The notes below the pieces were generated by a model that had not been told where the DNA came from, did no database searches, and was given only the letters and a program-made list of their open reading frames with translations. This document shows positions 35,688-44,952 of a stretch of DNA of 64,000 nucleotides, one piece after another (position 1 is the first letter of the stretch; every line of letters begins with the position of its first letter). Made by a program: the position numbers and the translations under genes. Source of the stretch: Microthrixaceae bacterium (GTDB lineage: Bacteria; Actinomycetota; Acidimicrobiia; Acidimicrobiales; Iamiaceae); assembly GCA_016702505.1 (NCBI GenBank), contig JADJDU010000011.1:1-64000 (forward strand). Direction: 5' to 3'.

Positions 35688-36443
35688 TCAGAACAGTTGA
35701 CGGCTGAGCGCCTTGCGGTACTTCGCCGTTCGAGGGTCGGCCGGCCCCATCAACTCCAGCAGGTCGACGTATTCCTGGCGGGCCTCGTCGTCGTCCTTCA
35801 CCCGGGGCAACAGCGCATCGAGGGTGGCCTCCACATCGGCCAGGGCCGGATTGGCACCGTCGACGCCCTTACCGGCCGCCTCGGCCACCTCCGCGCCCAG
35901 CGCCGCACCGGTACGGGCCAACGCGGCCACCCGGCGGGTTTCGGCTGACTCGGGGATGCGGGCCAGCAGGGCCAAGGCCTCTTCTGTTCGCCCCTGGGCC
36001 ACCAACAACTCAGCCAAGGCCACGATGGCCCCATGGTGGTCGGGGACCGACTCGATCACCTGGGTGAGCGACGCCTCATCTCCGGCGGCCAGCAGGGCGG
36101 CGAGGCGACGATCCTCTTCGGTGGGGCGCAGCGCGTCCACGAACTGGCGGACCACCGATTCGGGCTGGGCACCGACGAACTGGGAAACGACCTTGCGGTC
36201 CTTGACCGCGTAGACCGCGGGAATTCCCTGAACCTGGAACAGGTCCGACAGACCGGGGTTCTCGTCGGTGTTGACCTTGGCCAAGACCACCTCCCCCCCG
36301 GTCTCGGCAGTGACCTGTTCGAGGATCGGGCCCAATGTGCGGCAGGGACCACACCACGGAGCCCACAGATCGACCACCACTGCGGCGGTCTCGGATCGCT
36401 GGAGAACCTCGGTTTCGAAGGTGGCATCGGTGACGTCGACCAT
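35688..36443 (-). CDS. Thioredoxin-TPR co-chaperone (CnoX-like)
   Basis: A 251-residue protein with an N-terminal thioredoxin domain (1-110) carrying the active site WAPWCGPC (C31, C34), the cis-Pro in GIPAVYAV, and a C-terminal TPR-like helical domain (about 115-251, LAELLVAQGRTEEALALL). This layout is that of CnoX/YbbN, a thioredoxin-like holdase that protects proteins from oxidative aggregation; in E. coli the first Cys differs, whereas here the complete CGPC pair suggests an oxidoreductase role is retained. Divergent from the kinase-like gene at 36475. Confidence 0.9.
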   Translation of the reverse strand: MVDVTDATFETEVLQRSETAAVVVDLWAPWCGPCRTLGPILEQVTAETGGEVVLAKVNTDENPGLSDLFQVQGIPAVYAVKDRKVVSQFVGAQPESVVRQFVDALRPTEEDRRLAALLAAGDEASLTQVIESVPDHHGAIVALAELLVAQGRTEEALALLARIPESAETRRVAALARTGAALGAEVAEAAGKGVDGANPALADVEATLDALLPRVKDDDEARQEYVDLLELMGPADPRTAKYRKALSRQLF

Positions 36444-36474
36444 CCCTTCACGTTACCGGCGGTAGGTTCAGACC

Positions 36475-37524
36475 ATGACCGTCACCGACCACCCCTCGCC
36501 GACCCCCGGCGTCGCCGTCCCTGCCGTCACGGCGTGGTTCGAAGCGAACGTGGCCGGTGTGGTGCCGCCACTGGATTTCGAACTAATCGCCGGGGGCCGT
36601 TCGAACCTCACGTTCCGAGTCGATGACGCCGCCGGATCGTCATGGGTGCTGCGTCGCCCCCCTCTGGGACATGTGCTGGCCACCGCCCACGACATGGGAC
36701 GTGAGCACCGGATCATCTCGGCGCTGGCGGACACCGACGTTCCCGTTCCGGCCACCACCGGCATCTGCACCGACATCGAGGTGAACGAGGCGCCCTTCTA
36801 CGTGATGGAGTACCTCGACGGGCTGGTGCTCCGAGACGCACGGGAGGCATCCCAGATCACTCCCGACACCAGGCGCCGGGCCGGGCTGTCCATCGCCGAG
36901 ACGCTGGCTCGCATCCACGCCGTTGATCCCGATGCTGTGGGGTTGGGCGACTTGGGCCGCAAAGAGGACTACATCGCCCGCCAGCTCAAGCGGTGGAACA
37001 GCCAGTTCGAGAGCGGCCGCACCCGAGAGGTGCCCGAGGTGACCGAGGCGTTCCAACGGTTGTCGGCGGCCATTCCCGAACAGCGCGGTGCCACCATCGT
37101 CCACGGCGACTACCGGCTCGACAACTGCATGCTCCGCCCCGATGGCACGGTGATGGCGGTGCTGGATTGGGAGATCTGCACCTTGGGCGACCCCCTCGCC
37201 GACCTCGGTCTGCTGATGGTCTACTGGACCGAGGCCGACGACCCCTTCGCCGCGCTGCCGGGCTCTGCCACCGCCCTGGAAGGTTTCCCCACTAGGGCGG
37301 AGCTGATCGACGCCTACGCCACGGCCAGCGGCCGCGAGGTCGGGGCCCTCGACTACTACCAGGCCTTCGGCTACTGGAAGCTGGCCTGCATCCTCGAAGG
37401 CGTGTTCACCCGCTACAAGGCTGGGGCCATGGGCAACGACGGTGCCGATGCCGATGCCTTCGGGGCGGTGGTGACCCTGTTGGCCCAGGGCGCCCTAAGC
37501 GCTCTTGACCGGGTAGGAAGCTGA
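36475..37524 (+). CDS. Phosphotransferase family protein (ACAD10/11-type kinase domain)
   Basis: A 349-residue APH-fold protein of the group linked to acyl-CoA metabolism. N-terminal ATP loop IAGGRSNLTFRV, catalytic loop IVHGDYRLDNCML, and metal motif MAVLDWEICTLGDPLADLG are all present, matching the kinase domain of ACAD10/11 and its stand-alone bacterial relatives. These phosphorylate 4-hydroxyacyl-CoA or similar substrates. The ATG at 36475 follows 31 bp after the divergent thioredoxin gene start. It is 1 bp from the PAC2 gene, so the two are co-transcribed. Confidence 0.88.
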   Translation: MTVTDHPSPTPGVAVPAVTAWFEANVAGVVPPLDFELIAGGRSNLTFRVDDAAGSSWVLRRPPLGHVLATAHDMGREHRIISALADTDVPVPATTGICTDIEVNEAPFYVMEYLDGLVLRDAREASQITPDTRRRAGLSIAETLARIHAVDPDAVGLGDLGRKEDYIARQLKRWNSQFESGRTREVPEVTEAFQRLSAAIPEQRGATIVHGDYRLDNCMLRPDGTVMAVLDWEICTLGDPLADLGLLMVYWTEADDPFAALPGSATALEGFPTRAELIDAYATASGREVGALDYYQAFGYWKLACILEGVFTRYKAGAMGNDGADADAFGAVVTLLAQGALSALDRVGS

Positions 37525-37525
37525 C

Positions 37526-38431
37526 ATGGCGCTCTATGACCTTCACGACCGACCTTCCTTCGATCACCCGGTGATGGTCGTGGTGCTCGAAGGCTGGATA
37601 GATGCCGGGTTCGCGGCCGGACGGGCCATGCAGACCCTGCTGTCAGAACTGGACACGTTTCCGGTGGCTTCGTTCAACGCCGATGCCCTGTTGGACCATC
37701 GTGCCCGTCGACCGATCATGCACCTCGTCGACGGTGTGAACACCGGTCTGAGCTGGCCCGGGATCGAACTGCGGGGCGGTATGGACCAGGAGGGAAACGA
37801 CGTGTTGCTCCTGGTGGGAGCTGAGCCCGACCATCTGTGGCGTCGCTTCGTGGACGACGTGTTGGAGCTGGCCGAGATCTTCGATGCCCGGATGCTGGTG
37901 GGTCTAGGCGCCTATCCGGCGACGGTGCCCCACACCCGGCCGGTGACAATGTCTGTCACCGCCGCCACCGAGGAGTTGGCTGCCCTGTCCGGGCTGCTAC
38001 GAGGCACCCTCGATGTCCCGGCCGGGGTACAGGCCGCACTGGAGCATCGCTTCGGCGAGGCTGGCATCGCCGCGCTGGGGCTGTGGTCCCAGGTCCCCCA
38101 TTACGTGAGCGGCGAGATGACGCCATACCCGGCGGCATCGCTGTCCCTGTTGGAACAGTTGAGCCGTACCGCCCGCCTCAGCTTGCCGTTCGGCACCCTT
38201 GCCGACGATGCCGAACGCACCCGCAATCGCATCGATGCTGCCATGTCGTCCAACTCCGATCACATGGCGATGCTGCGGTCTTTGGAGGAGAGCCACGACG
38301 CCCAGACCCAGGCCGGACCCGGTCGACCCGACCAGCTCCCCTCCGCCGACGAACTGGCCGCCGAGGTCGAGCGGTTCTTGCGCGACCAGGGCCCGGGACC
38401 TTCGGCCTCGGGCGACGACGCCCCGTTCTGA
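37526..38431 (+). CDS. PAC2 family protein
   Basis: A 301-residue protein of the PAC2 (proteasome assembly chaperone-like) family common in actinobacteria. Recognisable are VVVLEGWIDAGFAAGRAM, DADALLDHRARRP-type, the ELRGGMDQEGNDVLLLVGAEPDHLWRRFVDDV segment (in parts) and VPHYVSGEMTPYPAAS. The C-terminal 60 residues are acidic and helical (DELAAEVERFLRDQGPG). The ATG at 37526 is one base after the upstream stop. Bacterial PAC2 proteins have an unknown role; a protein-complex assembly role is assumed from the archaeal/eukaryotic relatives. Confidence 0.88.
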   Translation: MALYDLHDRPSFDHPVMVVVLEGWIDAGFAAGRAMQTLLSELDTFPVASFNADALLDHRARRPIMHLVDGVNTGLSWPGIELRGGMDQEGNDVLLLVGAEPDHLWRRFVDDVLELAEIFDARMLVGLGAYPATVPHTRPVTMSVTAATEELAALSGLLRGTLDVPAGVQAALEHRFGEAGIAALGLWSQVPHYVSGEMTPYPAASLSLLEQLSRTARLSLPFGTLADDAERTRNRIDAAMSSNSDHMAMLRSLEESHDAQTQAGPGRPDQLPSADELAAEVERFLRDQGPGPSASGDDAPF

Positions 38432-38543
38432 GGGCGACAGGCCACGCCACCGGCCACCGGCCACCGCAATCGAGCACCGACCCACTCGAAGCACTGGCGA
38501 CCTAGGGTGCCGAGCACCGCAACCCTGCGACCCGGCAACCCCC

Positions 38544-38585
38544 GCAACCCGCAACCCGCAACCCGCAACCCGCAACCCGCAACCC
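38544..38585 (+). repeat. Heptanucleotide tandem repeat (GCAACCC)6
   Basis: Six perfect copies of GCAACCC in a row, with degenerate copies just before, ending 12 bp upstream of the ABC1 kinase start codon. Position between the PAC2 stop and the next ATG suggests a variable-number spacer. Confidence 0.9.
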
Positions 38586-38597
38586 AGGTAGGTCGCC

Positions 38598-40091
38598 ATG
38601 CCCGTTCCGCCCCTACCCGACATGGTCGAGGTCCTCGACCGTTCCACCTGGATCGATTCCCGGCCGGGTCTGCGCGATCACGCCCGGTTGTGGTTGTTGT
38701 GGGGGCCCGATGCCCGCGCCCGCGTGGCCGAGGAGGCCCGACACCTAGCCCAGCCATCGCTGCGCCCCCGTACCCTCGGCGCGGTGGGCCGGACGGGCAT
38801 GGACCTAGCGCGGGGTGTCGCTCCGGGCCTGAAGGAGGATGCCCGCCGGCGGATCAAGGACGGTCCTCTCGAGGACGGCGCCGCCATCCGTCACGTCCAG
38901 GAGTTGGTCAAGGCCGGCGGGTCTACCTACATCAAGCTGGGCCAGTTCGTCGCCACCGCCCAGGGCCTTCTCCCCGATGAGTGGGTGGATGCTTTCGGCT
39001 GGTGCCGGGACACGGCGTCACCACTCCCCTACGGCTTGGCCGAGGAGCGCTTCGAACGCCGATTCCAGGTCCCGGTGGAGCGGGTCTTCGCCGAGTTCGA
39101 CCCCGAACCCTTGGGGGCAGCGTCGATCGGTCAGGTCCATGCCGCCACGCTTCACGACGGGACGTCGGTGGTGGTGAAGGTCCGTCGCCCCGGCTTGCGT
39201 GGCCAGTTCGACCGTGACCTGCGAGCCATGGCGCTGGCCGCCAGCGCCGCGGAACGGGCGTCTCGTTCGGCACGGGTGGCGAACCTGACCGGATTCGTGC
39301 AGCTCTTCGCCCAACTCGTGCTCGAGGAAATCGACTTCCGATTCGAGGCGCTCAACCAGGTCGAGATCGCGCTGGCCTCAGAGGCCGCGGGCCATGACTT
39401 CGCCCGCTTCCCGCAGCCCCTGCCCCACCTCACCGCCGAGGACGTGCTGGTGATGACCCGGGTGGAAGGGGTTCCCTACACCGCAGCGTTGGACGCCTAC
39501 CCCGATGTGGTCGACGGGGAGAGGCTCCTCAACTTGGCCATTACCGCCACCTTGGAACACATGGTCGCCTACGGGATCTTCCACGGTGACCTGCACGCCG
39601 GCAACGTCCTCATCAACGAGGCCGGAGATTTCTCGCTCATCGACTTCGGTATCGCCGGACGTATCGACGCCGACCAGCGGGCCGCCACCGTGAAGTTCCT
39701 GTTCGGGTTCGCCCGCAACGACACCCTCATGCAGCTCGAAGGCATCCAGGCATTTGGGGCCGTCCCCGACGGTTGGGACCTGGCCGCCCTGCGCGACGAG
39801 ATCGAGGCCCAGCTCAACGCCGTCGATCCCAACCTGTTGGACCGCTCGGGCGAGATCACCGTGGATGCGTTGGGCCAGGCCCTGGGGACGATCATCGGGG
39901 TCCTGGCCCGCAACGGCTTCTCGCTACCCAAGGAGCTGGTCCTGTTCTTCAAGAACCTGCTGTACCTGAACGGCTTCGCCGCCACGTTGGCGCCCGACAC
40001 GAACCTGTTCACCCAGATCGAACCGGCCTTCACCTACTTCGTCTCCCGCTACCCCGAGGAGCTGAGCCAGATCGTGTCCGACATCATGTGA
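38598..40091 (+). CDS. ABC1/UbiB-family protein kinase-like ATPase
   Basis: A 497-residue ABC1 (ADCK/UbiB/AarF) family protein. The family-specific KxGQ motif is YIKLGQFVATAQGLLP (about 113-128), the Ala-rich nucleotide loop LGAASIGQVHAATL, the catalytic HGDLHAGNVLI and the metal motif LIDFGIAGR. Such atypical kinases support quinone or other lipid metabolism; the exact substrate is unknown. No C-terminal membrane helices are obvious. It begins after the GCAACCC repeat and is convergent with the UvrD-type helicase. Confidence 0.93.
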   Translation: MPVPPLPDMVEVLDRSTWIDSRPGLRDHARLWLLWGPDARARVAEEARHLAQPSLRPRTLGAVGRTGMDLARGVAPGLKEDARRRIKDGPLEDGAAIRHVQELVKAGGSTYIKLGQFVATAQGLLPDEWVDAFGWCRDTASPLPYGLAEERFERRFQVPVERVFAEFDPEPLGAASIGQVHAATLHDGTSVVVKVRRPGLRGQFDRDLRAMALAASAAERASRSARVANLTGFVQLFAQLVLEEIDFRFEALNQVEIALASEAAGHDFARFPQPLPHLTAEDVLVMTRVEGVPYTAALDAYPDVVDGERLLNLAITATLEHMVAYGIFHGDLHAGNVLINEAGDFSLIDFGIAGRIDADQRAATVKFLFGFARNDTLMQLEGIQAFGAVPDGWDLAALRDEIEAQLNAVDPNLLDRSGEITVDALGQALGTIIGVLARNGFSLPKELVLFFKNLLYLNGFAATLAPDTNLFTQIEPAFTYFVSRYPEELSQIVSDIM

Positions 40092-40140
40092 TCCCGTTCC
40101 CAGGGAGAGATGTGGCCTCTCCGGCGTTGGCTTCAGCAGT

Positions 40141-43065
40141 TCAGTCGGCGTCCACACCATCGAGCTCGGCGAGGATCTCGTCTCCGTAGCGGTCCAGCTT
40201 GGTGGGGCCGATGCCGTCGCAAGCCAACAGGGCCGCGGCATCGGTGGGCCGGGCCAGGGCGATCCCCCGCAGATGGGCGTCTGACAGAACTACGTAGGCC
40301 GGCACCGCGTCGGTTCGGGCCCGACCGGCTCGCCACCGTCGCAACGCTTCTTCAGCCTTGGCGGCGCTGCCCCACAGCTCAGCGGGGGGAGCGAGAGGCG
40401 CAGTTCGGCCCCGCTGTTCGACGCGCTCGCCGTAGCGGACAGTGAGCGTGCCGCCGTTGTCCAGCCGGAGCCGGATACCTCGGGCGTCGGCGTCTATCAC
40501 CGTTCCGGCATAGCCGCCCAGGACCTTCAGCTCATGGCCATGGCTCGCCACGATCCCCTCGGTCACCGTGGCCGCGGGCCGGGCCCTCCCACCGGCGCCA
40601 GAGCGGTCTCGGCTGCGGTCGGTCCTGTCACGGACGGTGCGGTCGGCCCGGTCGGTTCGGGTCGATGTGCCGGGGGCCGGTCGGTGCGGTGCGGTGCCGG
40701 TCAGTTCGCCCAGGAACGGGGACGGTCTCGACCGATCGGTTAGCACCACGACGCGGTGGCGACCTCGGGTGATCCCCACGTGGAGCACACGTCGCTCCTC
40801 TTCCCGGTCGATAGCCAACCGATGGGGCACGACACCGTCGACCACCCCGCTCAGCACAACCCGATCCCACTCCCTGCCCTTGACCCGGTGGATGGTGGAC
40901 AAGGTCACTCCCCCCGGGGTCGATTCCCGGTTGAACACCGAACGTAGCCAGGTCTCGAACCCGGCCGGATCGGGATGCAGATCAGCCACGGCCAACAAGG
41001 CGTCTATATCGTCTAGGTGGCTGGTTCCCTGCCCGTTGCCACTGCTGTCCAACAGGGTCATGGCCGACCCGAGCCCAACACCGTCTCGAACCGTTTCGAG
41101 GACGGCCCGGGTGGTGCCCTGACGGGCGGCTCGCTGCACCGACGCCAGGTCTCCGGCCAAGCGAAGCACCTTGGCCGATTCCTTGTCTGGTACCTGGTCG
41201 GCGATCTCGGCGATGGCCTCGGTGGACCAGCGGGTCCGCCGAGCCAGGCGGTCGGGGAACCATTGAGGCAAGCCTCGGGTGGGGCGCCGGAGGACCTCGA
41301 CCACATCTTGGGGGGCGATGGCATCTCCGGCGGTGGCGATGCGCAGGTAAGCCAGGGCTGCTCTCAGGCCGGTACGTTCGAGGATGTCGGGGGTGAGGAC
41401 CGACGTTAGGGATACCCCAGCCTCGGCTAGGGCCACGTGAGGTGCCAGCAGCAACGAGTTGACCCGGGCCAGCACGGCGATGGCGGTGGAGTCGATCCCG
41501 TCGCCCACCCAACGGCTCACCACGTCCACCACGGCGCCGGCCGATCCGTCGGGGTCGTGGGTCACCACCTGCAAGGCCCCTGGGGTCGGGTCTGCGTCGG
41601 GCCCCGGCGTTATCTCCTTGGCCACCCGGCGGTGGTTGTAGCCGAGCAGGTTGCGGGCAGCTTCGACCACCGGCACCGGGCAGCGGTAGTTGACGGTGAG
41701 GGGATGGTCTCCCGCTCCGGGGAAGAGCCGTTCGTAGTCGATGAGGAACGCCGGGTCGGCGGCGACGTGACCGTAGATGACCTGGTCATCGTCTCCGACG
41801 CCGAATACATCTAGACCGGGCAGGGCCAGGAGCCGGATGAGCAGGACGTGAGCTGGGGTGAGGTCCTGGAACTCGTCTACCAAGAGGTGACGGCACCGAT
41901 GCTGCAATCGTCGACGTAGTTCTCCGTCGGCGAGGAGGGCCTCGACCGCGCCATACACCTGGTCGTCGAAGTCGACCGCTCCCCGCTGAGCCAGGTGATC
42001 CCGGTAGCGGTCGAACATCTCGGCCAGACCGTCAACGTCGTCTCGCTCGGCCTCGACCACGGCCGGGTCGACGAGACCGAGACGCACGGTACCCAGCGCT
42101 TCCAGGTAGGGGCCGATGGGGTCGGTGTTGGCCCTGGGCCTCCTGCGCCCGGGTAACAGCGAATCGACCAGGCGCCGGCAGTCTCGCTCGTCCATCAGGG
42201 CTGGCTGGCGTCCGTGGTAGGTGCTCAGCACCCACAGACCCAGGGAGTTGAGGGTGCGGGCCCGGGGCGCGAAGGATGAGGTGCGACGCTCCAGTTCGAG
42301 TTGAGCCTCCTTGTTGTAGGCCACCGCCAGCACCGTCTCGGTCTCCCAGCGTCGGTCTCCGAGCAGGTGGCGTAACCGTTCGGTGAGCACTCTGGTCTTG
42401 CCCGAACCAGCCGGCGCGATGACGCGGGCTGGACCGGAGCGGTGGGCCACCGCCGCCAACTGGTCTGGAGCCAGATCTGCGGCTGGGTCCACCGGGGGCG
42501 GTGACGGGGTCAGGCGACCGAGCTCGATGGTTTCGTGGTGGATCAAGCCAGCTCCGTCGAGGCCGGCCAATTCCAGCGGACCGCGGGGTCCGCCATCTAT
42601 CCACACGGGGTTGCCGTCGGCCAGCACCACATCTCCGACCGCGGAGTCGCCAGCGATCGTGGAGCCGACTCCCGACGCTGTTGGTGCCGGCAGTGGTCTG
42701 GCGCCGAGGCGAAGAGCCTTGCGACCCCACCACCAGATCAGGTCATCACCACGGGACTGGTAGTTGTTGTTCCACACCAAGAAGTGGAGACGGTCGAACC
42801 ACGGCTCGGACTCCGGCCCCAACTGCCACACTGGCCGCTCGATCACCTGCGGCACCCGGAACTTGACCGGGTCCACCGCCAGCTCCACCACCACCGGGTG
42901 CCGACCAACCCAAGCGCGGTGCAGCCGTTCGACCACCTCGGCTGGGGATCGCAGGACCTCGGCGTCGATGGTGAGGACCGGGGCGGCCATCCACGGGGCG
43001 GGGATAGCGGCGCCGGCTTCGATGATCACGCCGCGCCCCAGCGCGGCCGGCCCGGGAGCGGTCAC
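40141..43065 (-). CDS. UvrD/Rep-type DNA helicase with HRDC domain and extra N-terminal domain
   Basis: A 974-residue superfamily 1A helicase. Residues 1-195 form an unrecognised N-terminal domain (WQLGPESEPWFDRLHFLVWNN, GDDLIWWWGRKA). The motor follows with Walker A IAPAGSGKTR (about 217-225), motif Ia, DEFQDLTPAH (motif II), GVGDDDQVIYG (III), YRCPVPV (IV), TIHRVKGREWDRV (V) and VGITRGRHRV (VI). The C-terminal HRDC domain (about 895-970, AYVVLSDAHLRGIALARP and LLACDGIGPTKLDRYG) resembles mycobacterial UvrD2. A basic low-complexity linker precedes it. The GTG at 43065 starts the frame. Likely DNA repair helicase. Confidence 0.9.
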   Translation of the reverse strand: MTAPGPAALGRGVIIEAGAAIPAPWMAAPVLTIDAEVLRSPAEVVERLHRAWVGRHPVVVELAVDPVKFRVPQVIERPVWQLGPESEPWFDRLHFLVWNNNYQSRGDDLIWWWGRKALRLGARPLPAPTASGVGSTIAGDSAVGDVVLADGNPVWIDGGPRGPLELAGLDGAGLIHHETIELGRLTPSPPPVDPAADLAPDQLAAVAHRSGPARVIAPAGSGKTRVLTERLRHLLGDRRWETETVLAVAYNKEAQLELERRTSSFAPRARTLNSLGLWVLSTYHGRQPALMDERDCRRLVDSLLPGRRRPRANTDPIGPYLEALGTVRLGLVDPAVVEAERDDVDGLAEMFDRYRDHLAQRGAVDFDDQVYGAVEALLADGELRRRLQHRCRHLLVDEFQDLTPAHVLLIRLLALPGLDVFGVGDDDQVIYGHVAADPAFLIDYERLFPGAGDHPLTVNYRCPVPVVEAARNLLGYNHRRVAKEITPGPDADPTPGALQVVTHDPDGSAGAVVDVVSRWVGDGIDSTAIAVLARVNSLLLAPHVALAEAGVSLTSVLTPDILERTGLRAALAYLRIATAGDAIAPQDVVEVLRRPTRGLPQWFPDRLARRTRWSTEAIAEIADQVPDKESAKVLRLAGDLASVQRAARQGTTRAVLETVRDGVGLGSAMTLLDSSGNGQGTSHLDDIDALLAVADLHPDPAGFETWLRSVFNRESTPGGVTLSTIHRVKGREWDRVVLSGVVDGVVPHRLAIDREEERRVLHVGITRGRHRVVVLTDRSRPSPFLGELTGTAPHRPAPGTSTRTDRADRTVRDRTDRSRDRSGAGGRARPAATVTEGIVASHGHELKVLGGYAGTVIDADARGIRLRLDNGGTLTVRYGERVEQRGRTAPLAPPAELWGSAAKAEEALRRWRAGRARTDAVPAYVVLSDAHLRGIALARPTDAAALLACDGIGPTKLDRYGDEILAELDGVDAD

Positions 43066-43200
43066 AAGGCCAACCTACGCACCCGGACCGACAACGAAGC
43101 GGACAGAGCCGCCCCAAGTGACGGCCGATAGACAAGCCGTTTCGACCAGCCGCGTAGACCGGCCAGGTAGACCGGCGCGTGATGGTGCCGGTCTACAGGT

Positions 43201-44835
43201 TCAGACCAGTTCCAGGTCCTTGCCGAGGTAGCGGTCTCGGCACAGGGAGCGTTGGAGCTTGCCGCTCGAGGTTTTGGGCAACGTGCCCGGCATGACCAGC
43301 ACGATGTCGGTGGCCGACAGGCCCACGGTCTCACGGACTCGGGCCTGCACCACCTGTCGTACCGAGTGGGCGTCGTCGGTGCGGGCTTCAGCTACCACCA
43401 CCAGCCCCTCGCTTCGCTTGCCCTCCACCCCGAAGGCGATCACGTTTCCGGCCCGCACCCCGTCGACCTCGGCCACGCTGCGCTCCACGTCCTCGGGGAA
43501 CACGTTGCGGCCGGCCACGATGATCACGTCCTTGATCCGTCCGCACAGAACCAGCTCGCCCTCGACCAGATAGCCGAGGTCTCCGGTTCGGAGCCATTCC
43601 CCATCGAAGGTGGCAGCGGTGGCGTCGGGACGCTGGTGGTAGCCGGGGGTGACCGACGTTCCTCGAAGCTGAAGCTCGCCGACCTCTCGCTCCTGACGGA
43701 GTTGACCCGTGGCCGGGTCGACGATGCGCATCTCGAGGCCCTGCACCGCGAAGCCGAGGCGGGCCAGCCGCTTGACCCCTTCGGCTCCAGGGTCGGCCGG
43801 GGCGGCGTACTGCTCGGTTTCGAGCACCCGCATGTCGACGTCGTCGGTGACCATGCCCCGCATGACCGGGGGGAAGGTGCCAGCCAGGGCCACCTCGGCC
43901 ATGCCGAAGGCCGGGAACACCGCACCGGGGCGAAGGCCGTGGCGTGCTCCGGCCTCGATCAGGGCTTCCATGGCGGTGGCGTTCACCTGTTCGGCGCCGC
44001 TGAGACCGACGCGCAGGTGGGAGAGGTCGAGGTCTTCCATGCGCTTGAGGGCCCGGGTGGCAAGCACCCACGAGAAGTTGGGTCCGGCCGTGTGGGTGGC
44101 CTTGTAGTCCGACATCCACTGGACCCAACGCGACGGACTGGCCATGAAGGTCTGCGGACCGGCCAGCACGAGGTCGATGCCGTAGGTCATGGCGGTACCC
44201 AGCATGCCCACCAGACCCATGTCGTGGTACAGCGGCAGCCAGGACACGGCCACATCGGTCTCGGGGTGCAGGTCGAGGCCTACGAAGATGGCGTCGATGT
44301 TGTTGAGCAGGGTGCGGTGCGGGATCATCACACCCTTGGGGTCCGAGGTGGACCCGCTGGTGAACTGGAGGATGGCCAGCGCCTCGGGATCCGCTGGCGG
44401 GGCCTGCCATGCGCCACCGTCGCCGTGCAGTTCGGCGAAGGTAACCATCGGCGGGTCGCCGGGGACGGGTTCCACGAACGGGGCCATCTCGGCGTCCACC
44501 ACCAACAGGCGGGAGTCCGCCCCCAAGATGCGGGCCCGGGTGGTGGAGACGAACTCCTCCATGGATGACATTCGCATGGGCAGGGGCAGGACCACCACGG
44601 TGGCCCCAGCCAACCAGATCCCTTCGATGGTGGTGACCAGATCCCGGGTGGTGGGGCTGAGCAAGGAGACCTTGTCTCCGGGACGCACGCCCCGGGCCGC
44701 CAAGCCCACCGCTACCGACCGGGCGTCTCGGTCGATCTCGGACCAACGGACCGGCTGGGCATCGTCTCCGTCGATGAAGGTGATGGTGCCGTCGCGACGG
44801 TCGGGCGAGCTGATTCTGAGCGGGATGGTCTGCAT
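43201..44835 (-). CDS. Fatty-acyl-AMP ligase / acyl-CoA synthetase (FAAL-like)
   Basis: ANL-superfamily adenylating enzyme, 544 residues. P-loop FTSGSTSDPKGVMIPH (A3), A5 FGMAEVALAG type, A7 TGDLGYL, A8 GRIKDVIIVAGRNVFPEDVE and A10 KTSSGKLQRS are all present. The sequence LPLYHDMGLVGMLG and the length match fatty-acyl-AMP ligases (FadD32 type), which activate fatty acids for polyketide or lipid assembly; acyl-CoA synthesis cannot be excluded. The ATG at 44835 is preferred to the TTG at 44841. Divergent from the LLM oxidoreductase. Confidence 0.9.
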   Translation of the reverse strand: MQTIPLRISSPDRRDGTITFIDGDDAQPVRWSEIDRDARSVAVGLAARGVRPGDKVSLLSPTTRDLVTTIEGIWLAGATVVVLPLPMRMSSMEEFVSTTRARILGADSRLLVVDAEMAPFVEPVPGDPPMVTFAELHGDGGAWQAPPADPEALAILQFTSGSTSDPKGVMIPHRTLLNNIDAIFVGLDLHPETDVAVSWLPLYHDMGLVGMLGTAMTYGIDLVLAGPQTFMASPSRWVQWMSDYKATHTAGPNFSWVLATRALKRMEDLDLSHLRVGLSGAEQVNATAMEALIEAGARHGLRPGAVFPAFGMAEVALAGTFPPVMRGMVTDDVDMRVLETEQYAAPADPGAEGVKRLARLGFAVQGLEMRIVDPATGQLRQEREVGELQLRGTSVTPGYHQRPDATAATFDGEWLRTGDLGYLVEGELVLCGRIKDVIIVAGRNVFPEDVERSVAEVDGVRAGNVIAFGVEGKRSEGLVVVAEARTDDAHSVRQVVQARVRETVGLSATDIVLVMPGTLPKTSSGKLQRSLCRDRYLGKDLELV

Positions 44836-44952
44836 CGCCAACTACGACCCGGTAGGTGACCGGATGGTTACCGATTGATGACGGAACACGGTGAGACGAT
44901 CGTCACCCCCTTGGTCGACCCAGCTCGCTGGTGGGTCGGGCAGACTCCCGAC

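Noticed and set aside
44895..44904. GACGATCGTC palindrome as an operator
   Set aside because: Ten bases of self-complementary sequence are expected by chance at high GC, and its position depends on which LLM start is right.
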